NCBI GenBank assembly: GCA_030737835.1
Contig: JAUJYN010000032.1
Coordinates: forward strand, 912,991-976,990
Source: Acorus gramineus
Lineage: Eukaryota; Streptophyta; Magnoliopsida; Acorales; Acoraceae
Length of the DNA: 64,000 nt
Direction: 5' to 3'
The translations under genes and the position numbers were made by a program. This document shows positions 23,501 to 34,597 of the stretch, one piece after another. The notes below the pieces were generated by a model, which worked only from the letters and a program-made list of their open reading frames with translations, ran no database searches and was not told where the DNA came from. Position 1 is the stretch's first letter. The number at the start of each line of letters is the position of its first letter.

Positions 23501-24279
23501 AAGAGCTCACCTTGGGAGGGGGAATGAAAGGGGGAGATTCGGGGGCCCTCGATGCACCCGCGACCACCTCAACCACCACCACCACTACCACCACCTCCAT
23601 AGCCCTCCTCAGCCTCCTTTGGCTGCAAAACAGGGGGGGGGAGGACATGAAAAGGGAGCTGGAGAGAGGAGGATCAACAACAACAACAACACCCACACAA
23701 ACCTTCTTGTGCTTCCTTCTTCACCTTCTCCTTCACTTCTCTTTGAGGCCTTAACACAAACACATGGGGGGATTGAAAGAGAGGAAGAGAGACCCAAAAG
23801 AATTCCACGTGGGGAGTGAGAGAGAGAGAGAGAGAGATATTTTCCACTTGGGGGGGTGAGTGTAATGGAAAAATGAGGGGGTGAACCTAACCTAAACTCA
23901 CCCTCTAACAAACCAATTAACCAAGTGGTTGCTTCACCACTAAGCAAAGGGGGGTAAGGTTACCCAAGGTCACCACATTCACCAAAATATCTCACACTAT
24001 TCGACTAATCAAACCAGGAACTCTCGAAAACCCGGATACGATTCAGAACTGCATATTTTTCCAAACGTTACCAGAATTTGATGAAATTTTTATGGGTAGT
24101 ACTAAACGATACCAGGACCCATAATATGCAGTCAGATTTCCAATCAGAGTACTCTAACTCCCGCAGGTGGCTAAAAGCCAAAATTTTAGCGACTCCGATC
24201 GAAAAATTAAAAAGGCCTTGAATGACCCAGAAGTGACCAAGGCTTAACCGAAATGGCTCCAAATGACACAAGCATAACA
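20585..24279 (-). repeat. 5' LTR of Tekay I (family 1 reference copy)
   Basis: 3695 bp, uninterrupted, TGTCACACCCC to CATAACA. It has CCCTCA runs (about 21120-21138 and 21346-21358), an acceptor-like TTGCAG complement after a 37-nt block at 22895-22931, a GC-rich block with alternating purine-pyrimidine tracts (23015-23370), a CAC/CCA-rich stretch near 23560-23600 and a GA run at 23819-23838. It lacks the GACAACC module found in the other LTR family. A 62-codon frame at 20845-21033 (minus) is repeated in the sister LTRs but begins without a convincing ATG context. Confidence 0.92.
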
Positions 24280-24284
24280 GTCTC

Positions 24285-27207
24285 ATTACTTTTGATTCTT
24301 CTACTTGTTCTTTACAGGATCGTCGTACGGGGAAGCAGATTGGGACAGGCCCTAGACGCGGTGGGCTCTACTACATGGATCATCTTCATATTCCTTCGTC
24401 TTCTGCAGCTTCTGCTCGCTTGATTTCTTCTTCTCCTTCCTCCTTTGATGTATGGCACCGCCGTCTTGGCCATCTCTCTCCTCCAAGACTTCGTTATCTA
24501 ATAAGTACCGGTGTTTTAGGTTCCTTTTCAAAAACTGAGCTTCAACCATGTGTGGGCTGCAAGTTGGCAAAACACTTGGCTCTTCCATTTCCTACTAGTA
24601 AACACATTTCTGCTTCTCCTTTTGATCTAGTTCACTCTGATGTTTGGGGTCCCTCCCCTATTCCTTCTAAAGGGGGTAACCGTTATTATGTTATTTTTAT
24701 TGATGATTTTTCTCGCTTTACCTGGATATATTTGATGCATAGTCGTTCTGAGTTGTTACCCATCTATAAATCTTTTGCTACAATGGTTGAAACTCAGTTT
24801 TCCAAACGCATCAAGGTGTTTCGCTCTGATTGTGGGGGAGAATATTGTTCTCGTGCTTTTCGTGATTTTTTATCCTCCCAAGGCACTCTACCACAGCTTT
24901 CCACTCCTTATGCTCATCAGCAGAACGGGGTTGCTGAGCGCAAACACCGTCATATACCCGGTCCTTACTCCTCTCTGCTTCTGTTCCTGTTCAGTTTTGG
25001 GGTGAGGCTGTTCTTACAAGTGTGTATCTCATCAATCGCACTCCTTCGTCTATCACTGCTGGCATCTCCCCCTTTCAGCGTCTTTATCATAGTCCTCCTG
25101 ATTATTCTCGTCTTCGTGTTTTTGGATGCACGTGTTTTGTCCTACTTCCTCCTCTTGAGCGTCTCCTCGTTCCACTATGTGTGTCTTTCTTGGGTATAGT
25201 AATGAGATCAAAGGATATTGATGCTATGATCCTGTTGCTCGTCGTCTTCGGACATCTTGTCATGTCACATTCTTTGAGAATCATCCATACTACGCTCTTC
25301 GCTCGCCTCCTGTTCCTCTTCCCCCATCCACGGTTGAGGAAGTCACATTTTTGGACTTTTCTATTCCTGATTTCTCATCTTCATCTTCTGCTCCTCAGTC
25401 ATCTATTCCGTCTGTACCTGACCACTCTTCCTCGTCAGTCCCATCTTCACCCTTGCCGTCTTCGTCAACTTTTTTTTCCGGATGATTCACGTGGGACGGT
25501 CCTGTCTACTCCTACACCTATTCCTGATGCTGCTTCGCCAGAAGACGATTCTGCTTCCGCACCAGTTGCTCCTCGTCGCAATCCGCCTCGCGCTCGTCGA
25601 CCTCCTCAACGACTCAGCTTGGTTGCCTCTGATTCTTTTTCTCCTAGTTTTCAGTGTTTTCTTTCAGCTGTTTCCACTCATTGGGAGCCCCAATCATATC
25701 GTGAGGCTGTCGGCATTCCAGAATGGGAAGGTGCTATGGCAGAGGAGCTTAGTGCATTACAACGCACTCATACGTGGAAAATTGTACCACTTCCTCCAGG
25801 GAAGACTCCTATCAGCTGTAAGTGGGTTTATAAGATCAAGACCAACTCTGATGGTTCGATTGAGCGTCACAAGGCTCGGTTGGTTGCCCGTGGTTTCACT
25901 CAGCAGCATGGTATTGATTATGATGAGACATTTGCTCCTGTAGCAAAGATGACAACTGTTCGTACTTTGATTTCTGTTGCTTCTGTTCGTCAATGGCCCA
26001 TTTATCAGCTTGATGTCAAGAACGCTTTTCTTCATGGTGATTTATCAGAGATGGTTTACATGACTCCTCCTCCGGGTCTTCCTCATTCATCTGGTCATGT
26101 ATGCCATCTTCACCGCGCTCTCTATGGTCTCAAGCAGGCTCCTCGTGCTTGGTTCGCTCGATTCACTGATGCTATCTGTGCTGCTGGGTTTGTTCCGAGT
26201 TCCTCTCATCCAGCTTTATTTGTTCACACCTCTGGTCCTCATCGTACTATCCTGCTGCTTTATGTTGATGACATGATCATCACCGGCGATGATTCGTCTC
26301 ATATACAGTCGGTCAAGCAACATCTTCAGTGTCAATTTGAGATGAAAGATCTTGGCAAACTTCGCTATTTTCTAGGCTTGGAAGTTGCTTCTGCTCCGCG
26401 TGGTTATCTTCTCTCCCAACGCAAGTATACTGCTGACTTGATCGACCGTGCCTGTCTAACTGATGATCGCATTTCTCCCACTCCTATTGAGCTTCATGCT
26501 AAGCTCCGGCCTGACGATGGAGAACCACTTTCTGATGTTACTCGTTATAGACAGCTTGTTGGAAGCCTCGTCTATCTCACTGTCACTCGTCCTGACATTG
26601 CCTATGCTGTGCATATTGTCAGTCAGTTTGTCGCTGCCCCTCGTACTGTTCATTATGCAGCAGTTCTTCGGATTATACGCTATCTACGTGGCACTATATC
26701 TCGTGCTCTGCTGTTACCGTCTTCTTCTACTCTTGAACTTCGCGCTTATACTGATGCTGATTGGGCAGGAGATGTCACAGATCGAAAATCCACAACTGGT
26801 ATATGTGTCTTTCTTGGGGACTCTCTTATATCTTGGAAGGCCAAGAAACAAGACATTGTTTCTCGTTCGAGTGCTGAGGCCGAATATCGTGCTATGGCAT
26901 CTGCTACTGCTGAGGTTGTTTGGCTTCGACGCCTCCTCTCTGACATGGGCGTCATTCTATCTGCGTCTACTCCCCTATATTGTGACAACAAGAGCGCCAT
27001 TCAGATTGCTAGCAATCCAGTATTTCATGAACGTACGAAGCACATCGAAATCGATTGTCACTTCGTCCGTCATCATTTATTGCGGGCACTATATCACTCC
27101 CATATATTTCCTCTTCTCTTCAGTTATCAGACTTTTTCACAAAGTCTCATACACTTCAGCGGCATGGTTTCTTGTTGAGCAAACTCTCGGTGTATGATCC
27201 ACCATGA
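24285..27207 (+). pseudogene. Copia pol: integrase, reverse transcriptase, RNase H (broken)
   Basis: Resumes the frame cut at 7174. The pre-integrase zinc motif (WHRRLGH ... CVGC) lies at about 24450-24560. The integrase core retains its acidic residues in the contexts VHSDVWG, RSDCGGEY and GVAERKH. The frame shifts near 24950-24965, shifts again around 25165 and returns near 25485, with an in-frame TGA in the true frame near 25230. Reverse transcriptase is then intact over a long stretch, with YVDD at 26261-26272. RNase H follows (DADWAGD near 26755, HIEIDCHF near 27040). A one-base loss near 27088 shifts the last ~40 codons; the expected end is the TGA at 27205-27207. Confidence 0.92.
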
Positions 27208-27210
27208 GTT

Positions 27211-27220
27211 TGAGGGGGGG
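27211..27220 (+). promoter_or_regulatory. Polypurine tract of the copia element
   Basis: TGAGGGGGGG immediately precedes the 3' LTR and primes plus-strand DNA synthesis. Confidence 0.92.
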
Positions 27221-27346
27221 TGTTAAATGTATATATATGTTAGGGTTAAGGGTAGATTAGTTTTTTCCTTATTTTCCTTTTTGTACTATAAATATTGGAT
27301 ACAAACCCTAATAAGATTCTTGATTCATTCTTTTCGTATTCTAACA
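27221..27346 (+). repeat. 3' LTR of the copia element
   Basis: 126 bp matching 1375-1500, followed by the TSD CTTGA (27347-27351). Confidence 0.95.
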
Positions 27347-27351
27347 CTTGA

Positions 27352-27746
27352 TACATCTGAATAGCCATGGTCAGTTGTAGGAGTTCATGTTTTCAATCAA
27401 GCTTAAATATTGACTTGTTGCAATTGTACCTATTCCCTACTGCAGTGTAACTTTATTTTTAGCAAGGAGTCACTTGTCTAACATAGTATATAGGAGCGCT
27501 AATACACTCAATCCATTTTATAATACAGTCTGTAGCCTCATACACTAGATAGCACAACATACACTGCTATCAGAGTGCATAGGGTTCTACACAAATTTTT
27601 TTTTTTTTCAAACTAAAAAAAAAAACACTTTTGAAGAGGTTTTTTCCCCCTTCAATTAAATTAATCGATCGTTGGAAGCTCCTTCTCAGATCCGAATCTG
27701 AATAAGGGTGGATTCTACATCAAAAAGGTTAGGGAGACACCAGTGT
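27352..27746. other. Host flank between the copia element and a solo LTR
   Basis: AT-rich non-coding DNA with homopolymer runs near 27600-27630. No gene or element boundary is recognised. Confidence 0.6.
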
Positions 27747-30700
27747 TGTCACGCCCCAGGGCGGCCAACCCCGGGACGCGGCAAATTTATATATATCATA
27801 TCAGAAACCTACACAGGAGGTCGAATGTATATACTCTAAACCACAAATAAAATGACAACACATATCAAATAGGGCTGACATAATATATATACAATATAGC
27901 GGAAGCAAAAGACTGAATCTGTGAATGAACATTCTACAGACTCGATACTCAATCATCTGTCCTGTGAGAGCCAATATACACAAATACAACTGAACATATA
28001 TACAGACACGTGCCAAGCACGGAAATCGAATACATACAGTCAAGAAGGGATGCTGATAACCTCTGGCACTCGCGGAACGTGGCGCTGCTCCGCTACTGAA
28101 GGAATCCCTCGGAAAGCTCCAACTGCTGCTCCGGCTCTAGCTCAGGCTCAGTGACCACTGGGGAAAAACATGTGCGAGGGGTGAGCCACACGCTCAGTGA
28201 ACAGCACAACCCACGCAACACAGACAATATTTACCACAATAATCCATTATTTTAATCCAGCCATCAATACATAACAACATAATCCAGTGGTTCGTACTTC
28301 GCCGAACCACCACACCCTCACCCTCACCCATCCATGGGTGACATAGGATTTTGGGACTGATAAACATCTATTCACAAATCAAGTAGGTCGCTCATCGCCA
28401 ACCCACCTACACCCTCACCCTCACCCTACCACGGGTGACATAGGATTTTGGGACTGACTAGGCTGTTGGTCACCCTTGGTCCACCGATAGTCTCTCCCTC
28501 CACTCCGTAGGCCGCCTGGTCTACTCCCACATTCGGCACAGTCCGAAACCAAATCAGGAGGTGCCTACTAATGGGAGCCCTCTGTCAGGAAGGCCCTGTC
28601 TAACGCTGGGGGTAGCCTCTACCGAATCCAACGCAGGGAACAGAACAGCCTATCCATACGCTTATGATCCACTCGGATCCGCCAACTACATATCATTACA
28701 ACTCAAATGTCATGAACTCTTCAGAGTTCCTCCAGCGCGCATAACCAAGATGCGGGGAAACAAGTACAATCAAAAGCAGTGTTGGAATATCACTGGGGGA
28801 AAGAAACTCGGGAGGGCGGCGTGAGTTCCCGATACAGGGTACCCCGACAACCAAACAAGGAACACGGAGTACCCTAACACGGGTCTCACCGCTGTCCTCG
28901 CAAGGTCCCTCCCCTATAATATTCACTACTCATGCTAATAATCATACTAATCATACAACTCTACCGTTCTGAATTCCTCAGAACCCACCAGGGCGCATAA
29001 CTACGATGCGGGGAACATGCATAAGGTTATAACAGGGTGGAATATCATTGGGGGAAGGAAACTCGGGAGGGCAGCGTGAGTTCCCATTATAGGACACCCC
29101 GACAACCAAACAAGGAACACGGTGTACCCTAACCCGGGTCTCACCGCTGTCCTCGCAAGGCCCCTCCCCTATAATATTCACTATAACATGCAATTTAACA
29201 AGTACTAGCATTTAATTTAATAAATAAACTAGTAGGACGCGTGCATAGGCCGGGGTTTCCTAGCATGAAAACCAGGGGACATGCTGCATGGCTCATACGC
29301 ATATCCTGTGGGTGCAAGTCCCTAACATAAAAGCCTAGGGTAGCATGCATTCTACACATCATTCACACAAGCATGGATTACATATTATTTGCAGGTAATA
29401 TTTATCCATGTCGCCCCAGGAGAGGTCGGTATACGCCCAAGTGCGTATAACACCTCTCGACTGGGTTGGATTGTCCCACTCACCAGTGATCGGGGTCAAC
29501 GCGTGACCGTCTGTCGAGATCTGCAAGACAGGTATTATTTGGTAAGTATTAATCCACAATTATCATTAAATACATAAATAAACACCCCAAACCCACAACT
29601 ACCCGCGGCCTCGGCAACCACCCGCACGGCCTCGGCAACCACCCGCGGCCTCGGCAACCACCCGCACGGCCTCCCGACCGCCCGGGTGCACCGCCGCGCT
29701 TCGGCCCGCGCGTCCCGCGCTCCGCCGGCCCCTGCCCGCCGCTTGGACACGCCGCCGCACCACCTCCGGGCTCCGCGCGCACCCCGCGCCGGCATGCGAG
29801 CACCCCGCGCGCCCCCCACGCGCAGAGCCTCGCCTCGCGCGCACCTCGCGCCACCTCGCCGCACCTCGCCGCGCTTCGCGCGCACCACCGCGGCCTCACC
29901 GCGCCCTCCGCGCACCGCCACGGCCTCGCCGCGGCCTCCGCGCACCGCCACGGCCTCGCCGCCGCCTCCGCGCACGCCATCCGCACCCTCAGCCACGGCC
30001 TCGCGCACGCCACGGCCTCGCGCACGCCATCCGCACCCTCAGCCACGGCCTCGCGCACGCCATCCGCACCCTCAGCCACGGCCTCGCGCACGCCACGGCC
30101 TCGCGCACGCCATCCGCACCCTCAGCCACGGCCTCGCGCACGCCACGGCCTCGCGCACGCCATCCGCGCACCCGCGCGACCCGCTCCACGTGCATCAGCC
30201 GCCCAGCTCGCCCAGCACCGGCCTCTGCTCGCCCAGCACCGGCCAGCACCTTGCACCAGGCCCGCGCGCCCTCGCGCGCACGCCGCGCGTACGCGCGCCC
30301 GCGCACGCACGCGCGCCTGCCCGCGCGCACCCGACCTGGCGCCGCCTGGGCTGCTGCTGCTGCTGCTGCTTGGCCCGGACGACCTGCCACTGCCCGAGCG
30401 CCACCACCACCTCTCCCTTGACCACCGACCACCCTCCAACCACTTCCGACCGCCCTCCGACCACCTCCACTGCCGCCGACCACCCCCAAACACCCAATCC
30501 ACCTTCCTAGCATTCATCTATGCAAGAAAAGGAGGGAAAGGAGGCTTACCGAGGGGAGGGGAAGACGTTCGGTAGCTCTCCGCGCGCCGAAACCTTCCTC
30601 AAAGGCTTTCCCACGCCCCGATCTATCACGGCCCTCGATTTGGGTCGAAACAGAAGAGAGAGAGAGGAGGTCGGGGAGGCTAGGATCGTCGGAATTCGGA

Positions 30701-31137
30701 TTTGAAGACACCGGAGTGTAGATCGGGACCCGATCTACACTTCCCGTGCTTTGGGTTTTCGATTTTGAGGGGTGGAGGGGGCTCAAACGGAAGAAAAACG
30801 GAGAAGGGGAGAGGGGAAATCACGTCGGGAGGGATGATGAATAGTGTAGGGGTGATTTTTTATTTCTTTTATATAGCGCGCGACTTAAAAACCCGGATAC
30901 GCCCCGGAACTGTGAAATTTTTGGAGACGATGCCGGAATTCAACGAAATTTTCGTGAGAGGTCTAAAATGGCACCAGGACACCAAATATGCAGTCAGATT
31001 TCCAATCGGAGTCCTCTAGCTCAGACGATAGCTAACAGTCCGAAATTATGCGGTTCCGACCAAAAACCCTAAAAATTTTAAAAACCGCCAGGACGCTCCA
31101 ACGGTTACCAGCAGGTTAAAAGTGACACAAATATAAC
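27747..31137 (-). mobile_element. Solo Tekay-like LTR
   Basis: 3391 bp, TGTCACGCCCC to CACAAATATAACA. The flanking 5-mers AGTGT (27742-27746) and GGTGT (31138-31142) differ at one base, so this is a slightly decayed TSD. It has two GACAACC modules (28846 and 29101), a 37-nt block at 29484-29520, a GC-rich block at 29590-30340 with an internal minisatellite, and a TATA complement at 30868-30875. It is closest to the fragment at 15716-18081 in its TATA-proximal part. Confidence 0.9.
29970..30175. repeat. GC-rich minisatellite inside the solo LTR
   Basis: A unit of about 33 bp (containing GCGCACGCCATCCGCACC) alternates with a 17-bp unit (GCGCACGCCACGGCCTC), giving at least five long and three short units. 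A related 20-bp repeat (CCTCGGCAACCACCCGC) lies at about 29605-29670. The arrays are not seen in sister LTRs, so they expanded after divergence or insertion. Confidence 0.85.
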
Positions 31138-31142
31138 AGGTG

Positions 31143-31960
31143 TGTAGTCAGCTAAAGGGTCTCCGAAGTGATATATCAGTAAGGGAATTCAAAGACAAAT
31201 CTCACTAATTTGGTAGCTTGAGTGTAAATGAAAAGTTAAGTACCTTAATTCCTTGGTTACCTCTCTTTTGATGGAGTCTGATGGCTTAGATAGTCATTGC
31301 CACTCTCTCCCTAGCCGTTGTAACGACTTTCTCCAATGACTGCTTAGTGGGCGATTTTAGTGGTAACTGCCATGCTTTAATGTAGTTCAACGTGCCCTTA
31401 ATTACCCACGTTCTGTGAGTAATGGGCCTTAATTATCTGCCTGGCAGTTTCTGGCGTTATGGGCATTTGACCATTTCTCTAGTCCTCCTCGTTGTCTTTG
31501 GTCTGGTCGTTCACTAGACGTGCTCATAAGCATTTGCCTACGGATGTAAGACCGTCCAACCACACCTTCAATCTGATTGTGTCCAATCTACTCGGGATGG
31601 CATTCGTTCGCAAGATGAAAGGTCGTCTGATCAGATCTTCAATCTGATCGTGCCTTGTTTGTTCAGGTCGACATTCCCCCACAAGGTTTAAGACCGCTCA
31701 ACCAGACCTTCAATCTGGTCATGTCCCACCTACGAGAGTGTCCTCGTGGTACTCTAAATTCAGATTTGGGCTTCCGGATAACAGATATGGCGGTCCATAC
31801 CCGTCTAAGCTTTGACACGTGTCGTTTTCTAATAGATTTTTCCCTCAACAACTATTATCTCAGTATATACTTCATTTTCATATAATAGTATGTACTTCAA
31901 TGGGAGAGTGTATGATTAAAAAAAACAGTGTGGACAACTAATGAGGCTACAAATGGGACT
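31143..31960. repeat. Decayed repeat-rich segment, possible old LTR
   Basis: No coding potential recognised. Three degenerate copies of a segment with GACC...CAACCAGACCTTCAATCTGG occur near 31550-31583, 31620-31652 and 31690-31723, about 70 bp apart; each carries a short stem (CCAGA/TCTGG). The CCCTCAACA near 31846-31854 resembles the end of some plant gypsy LTRs, but no partner LTR or TSD is seen. Confidence 0.4.
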
Positions 31961-33021
31961 CAATGGCGGCTCTACGAATTTTTATAGATGGGGTCATTTA
32001 AAAAAATAAATTCCATAAAGTTTTAAAAAAATATGCACTTATTATATATTTATCAAAAACATAAATTTTCTTTTGAAAATAGAACATATGACATTACAAA
32101 AAAAACCATCAAGGAAATGAGATCAAGGATTTCCAATTTATAAAATTTTACAATTGTCCTAAATGAGATTTTATATTTTGAAATCGTTGCATGATACATT
32201 CATTATCAACATTATTGAATATATCTATTTCAATGTATATGACCAAATAATCATTCATCCACTGATCTTTCATTCTGTTACGCAATCTGCTCTTGAGAGA
32301 ATTTATGCTCAAAAGGTTGAGAAAGGCCCTTTTGAATATATGCTCTTCTTATTTTATCACGATCATTAAGATGATAAATTCATTTTTTTTTCTTAGCCCT
32401 AAATTTGAAGGAAGATCGTTCACATCAACACATCAAAACCACAATTTTTCTTAGGTAGGAAAGCAACTAATCAACTAAAGACCCAAACCAAATCTATGAT
32501 TATCCAAATGGACAGGTGAAGCCGCACATGTGAAGGAAAGAGAGATATAATGTTGAGGAGTTTTGTTCATTATTCATATACGATTATGCAATGATTAAAA
32601 AGTTTTAGATTAACATACAAAAATAGTAAAAGAAAAAAAAATAAAAAAAGGAAAAATAAATCAAACTCAAATCTATGACTAGATACTTGAAGCAGAGTAG
32701 GAAGAGGAGATCGGCGATGTCGTCACGTCGATGATCAGTGGACAGGTGGTGATTGGTGAGTATGCCAACTGATGGAAGACAAGGGTCCTCCACAATTTTC
32801 TTTATAAAGTGGGCTAGGGTTTTGAGTCAACGTGAGGTCGGGTTGATTGTTTAAAAAAAATTTATGGACCCCATCATAACATGTGTTACCCCAGTTAGTC
32901 CCACTTTTTTATTTTTCTTTAAAAAGTGGGATTTTTGGTTAATGTGTAGTAATATTTGATTTTTTAAAAAAATTAGATGTGGTCAATTGACCCCACAACC
33001 ACACATGTGGCGCCGCCCCTA
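31961..33021. mobile_element. Possible non-autonomous hAT-like element
   Basis: The left end (CAATGGCGGCTCTACG, then ATGGGGTCATTTAAA) and the reverse complement of the right end (TAGGGGCGGCGCCACATG, then TGGGGTCAATTGACC) share a GGCGGC start and a TGGGGTCA word at similar spacing. That is like terminal inverted repeats of plant hAT-type elements. Length is about 1.06 kb with no transposase frame. An 8-bp TSD is not clear. The interior is AT-rich. Confidence 0.4.
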
Positions 33022-33490
33022 GCTGGACATATCATTTTCCTTGAATATAGTGATAAATAGCCCAACATGTATGCCTTTTTTATATATACATGAACATGTA
33101 CATACCTTGATACTAATATAACTCTCTCGAGGAGGATAAGTTACAAAAGAAAAAAGAAGAAGCCCAATACAATAAAGAGAGGTGATACACGGGATCTTTT
33201 TATAGAGTCTCAAATGTAGTCATATATAATTCGTTAGAAGTATATATCTCATTAATCTTTTTTTTCTTTCATTTTTAAAAAATGGATCCGTTCAATTCGA
33301 AATGGAATCATATATATTTATCAAAGCATATATCTCATAGACAAGATTTAAAAAAAAAATTAAAACATTGGAGAACTGTCTGCAGCGTAGTATTTGAGGA
33401 TCTCTCTCATATTATCATTCAATAAAACATTAGCAAAGGAAAATATATGTCTAATTGAGTGTGGAGTTCACAACCCTCACTAGTTTTTTT
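33022..33490. other. AT-rich intergenic DNA
   Basis: No open frame, repeat or terminal structure that I can support. Confidence 0.55.
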
Positions 33491-33895
33491 CTAAGAGCAT
33501 CTCCAATATATATATTAGCTAAACAAGATATTAAAGTATCATGTCAGCACTTTATACCTCAACTACACACTCATTTACTATATTCCTATTTAATTGGTTG
33601 TTATTGCTTCAATGGACTAGCTATATAAATTAGCTAAATCAATAGTGGGCTCCACCTCTCCACCCACTCAACCTCTCAAATGTATTTTTTATTAATTTTT
33701 TAAGGAGAACTATCACGTGGGGCTCACATTTGACTAGTTAAAACACTAGCTACAGTTAATATGAAAGAAAACATCTGACATGTGGGATCCATATTTAGCT
33801 CCCTCTTAACATTTCTATTGGAGTAACATTTTTACATGTTATATAAAATATGACACTAACATATTAGTTAACATATCCATTAGAGATACTATAAG
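33491..33895. mobile_element. MITE with GAGCATCTCCAAT-type terminal repeats
   Basis: 405 bp. The left terminus CTAAGAGCATCTCCAATATA and the reverse complement of the right terminus, CTTATAGTATCTCTAATGGA, match imperfectly over about 18 bases. GAGCATCTCCAAT ends are common in plant MITEs. The interior is AT-rich and non-coding. The TSD is not certain. It lies about 0.7 kb upstream of the ARM-repeat gene start and could affect its promoter. Confidence 0.6.
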
Positions 33896-34200
33896 CTCAT
33901 CGATCGAATATTTATATTATATTATACAAAATAAAATATGGACGTTGTTATATTTGATCATTTTTATTAACTAAAATACATTTTTATATAACTAGTTAGA
34001 AATCCAGTGAAGCATATACCTCATTAATTTTTTTCTTACACTTATTAAAAAGTGATTTATTCAACTTGAAATGAAACAATATACACTTTTATTAAAATAT
34101 ATATTTCATTAAATAACGTTTACTATTTTTTTAAAATAAAAATATGTGTAATTTAAATTTAAATTTAAATGGATAAAAACAATTTGAGTCCAACATTTTT
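33896..34200. other. AT-rich distal upstream region of the ARM-repeat gene
   Basis: AT-rich DNA with no recognised element. It probably includes distal upstream sequence of the gene starting at 34598. Confidence 0.4.
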
Positions 34201-34597
34201 TCATAAAGAATATATATTTGTTTGGGAAACGGCTTCTAAAATGTAAGCCGGGTGGTAAAACGGATCAGTGCTCCTCCGTCAGCCAATCGTCTCTACATCG
34301 CTTAATCCCAATCGGAAGTTCGGAACCCGCGCTTCCAATAAAACCCCAACGCCACTATGATTCACGCGCTTCACTCTCTCCCCCTCTCACTCTTTCTGAC
34401 TTTACTTTCCCTTTATACAACAAAACACAAATCTCCACTGTCAGAGAACCCAAGGAAAAAAAAAAAAAAAAAAAAACCCAACTCCCCCTTGCTTTCCTTT
34501 CCAACCAAGCAATCTCCTCCGTCCATCTCCAAAAAAGAAGCCCATCGATTCATTCATTCGATGCCCTAACCTACCACCACCACCACCTCCTCCTCCA
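34201..34597 (+). promoter_or_regulatory. Promoter and 5' leader of the ARM-repeat gene
   Basis: A TATA-like TTTATACAA at 34412-34420 and CT-rich stretches (34370-34410) suggest a core promoter with a start near 34440-34450 (inferred). The leader would contain a run of about 22 A residues at 34456-34477 and a minimal upstream reading frame ATG-CCC-TAA at 34561-34569, 28 nt before the main ATG. A minimal upstream frame so close to the start could lower translation of the main frame. Confidence 0.5.

Larger units (their letters stand above)
7175..24279 (-). mobile_element. Tekay I: Ty3/gypsy chromovirus nested in the copia pol gene
   Basis: The ends TGTCACACCCC and CATAACA are flanked by TSD GTCTC at 7170-7174 and 24280-24284. 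Removing the element reconnects the copia protease frame to pre-integrase sequence. Sense is minus: the primer-site complement lies at 20568-20579 beside the right LTR (20585-24279), and the purine tract lies at 15472-15488 beside the left LTR. Internal remnants run from right to left as reverse transcriptase, integrase and chromodomain, as in Tekay/Del chromoviruses. No gag is recognisable. The left LTR is split and partly deleted by a further insertion (8785-15326), and another LTR fragment (15716-18081) sits in the pol remnant. The LTR type is a diverged relative of the other Tekay-like LTRs here (family 1). Confidence 0.9.
1375..27346 (+). mobile_element. Ty1/copia LTR retrotransposon, Ale-like, split by nested insertions
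   Basis: Both ends are fixed: 126-bp LTRs at 1375-1500 and 27221-27346, flanked by the direct duplication CTTGA at 1370-1374 and 27347-27351. An initiator-Met-type primer site follows the 5' LTR and a purine tract precedes the 3' LTR. After removing the two insertions (1621-4976 and 7175-24279) about 5.5 kb remains, a normal copia size. The order is gag, protease, integrase, reverse transcriptase, RNase H, as expected for copia. The short LTR and gag type suggest the Ale (Retrofit-like) lineage, which is inference. The two LTRs differ at about five positions by eye, all transitions, so the insertion is fairly young yet already holds two further insertion layers. It has an in-frame stop and several frameshifts. 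Confidence 0.95.

Noticed and set aside
25165-25485. Apparent novel hydrophobic segment within the long copia pol frame
   Set aside because: It is the wrong reading frame between two frameshifts. The true frame there encodes the usual Ser/Pro-rich linker between integrase and RT, with a stop.
29970-30175. Regular repeats resembling a CRISPR array
   Set aside because: The units are contiguous GC-rich tandem repeats without unique spacers, in plant DNA; this is a minisatellite.
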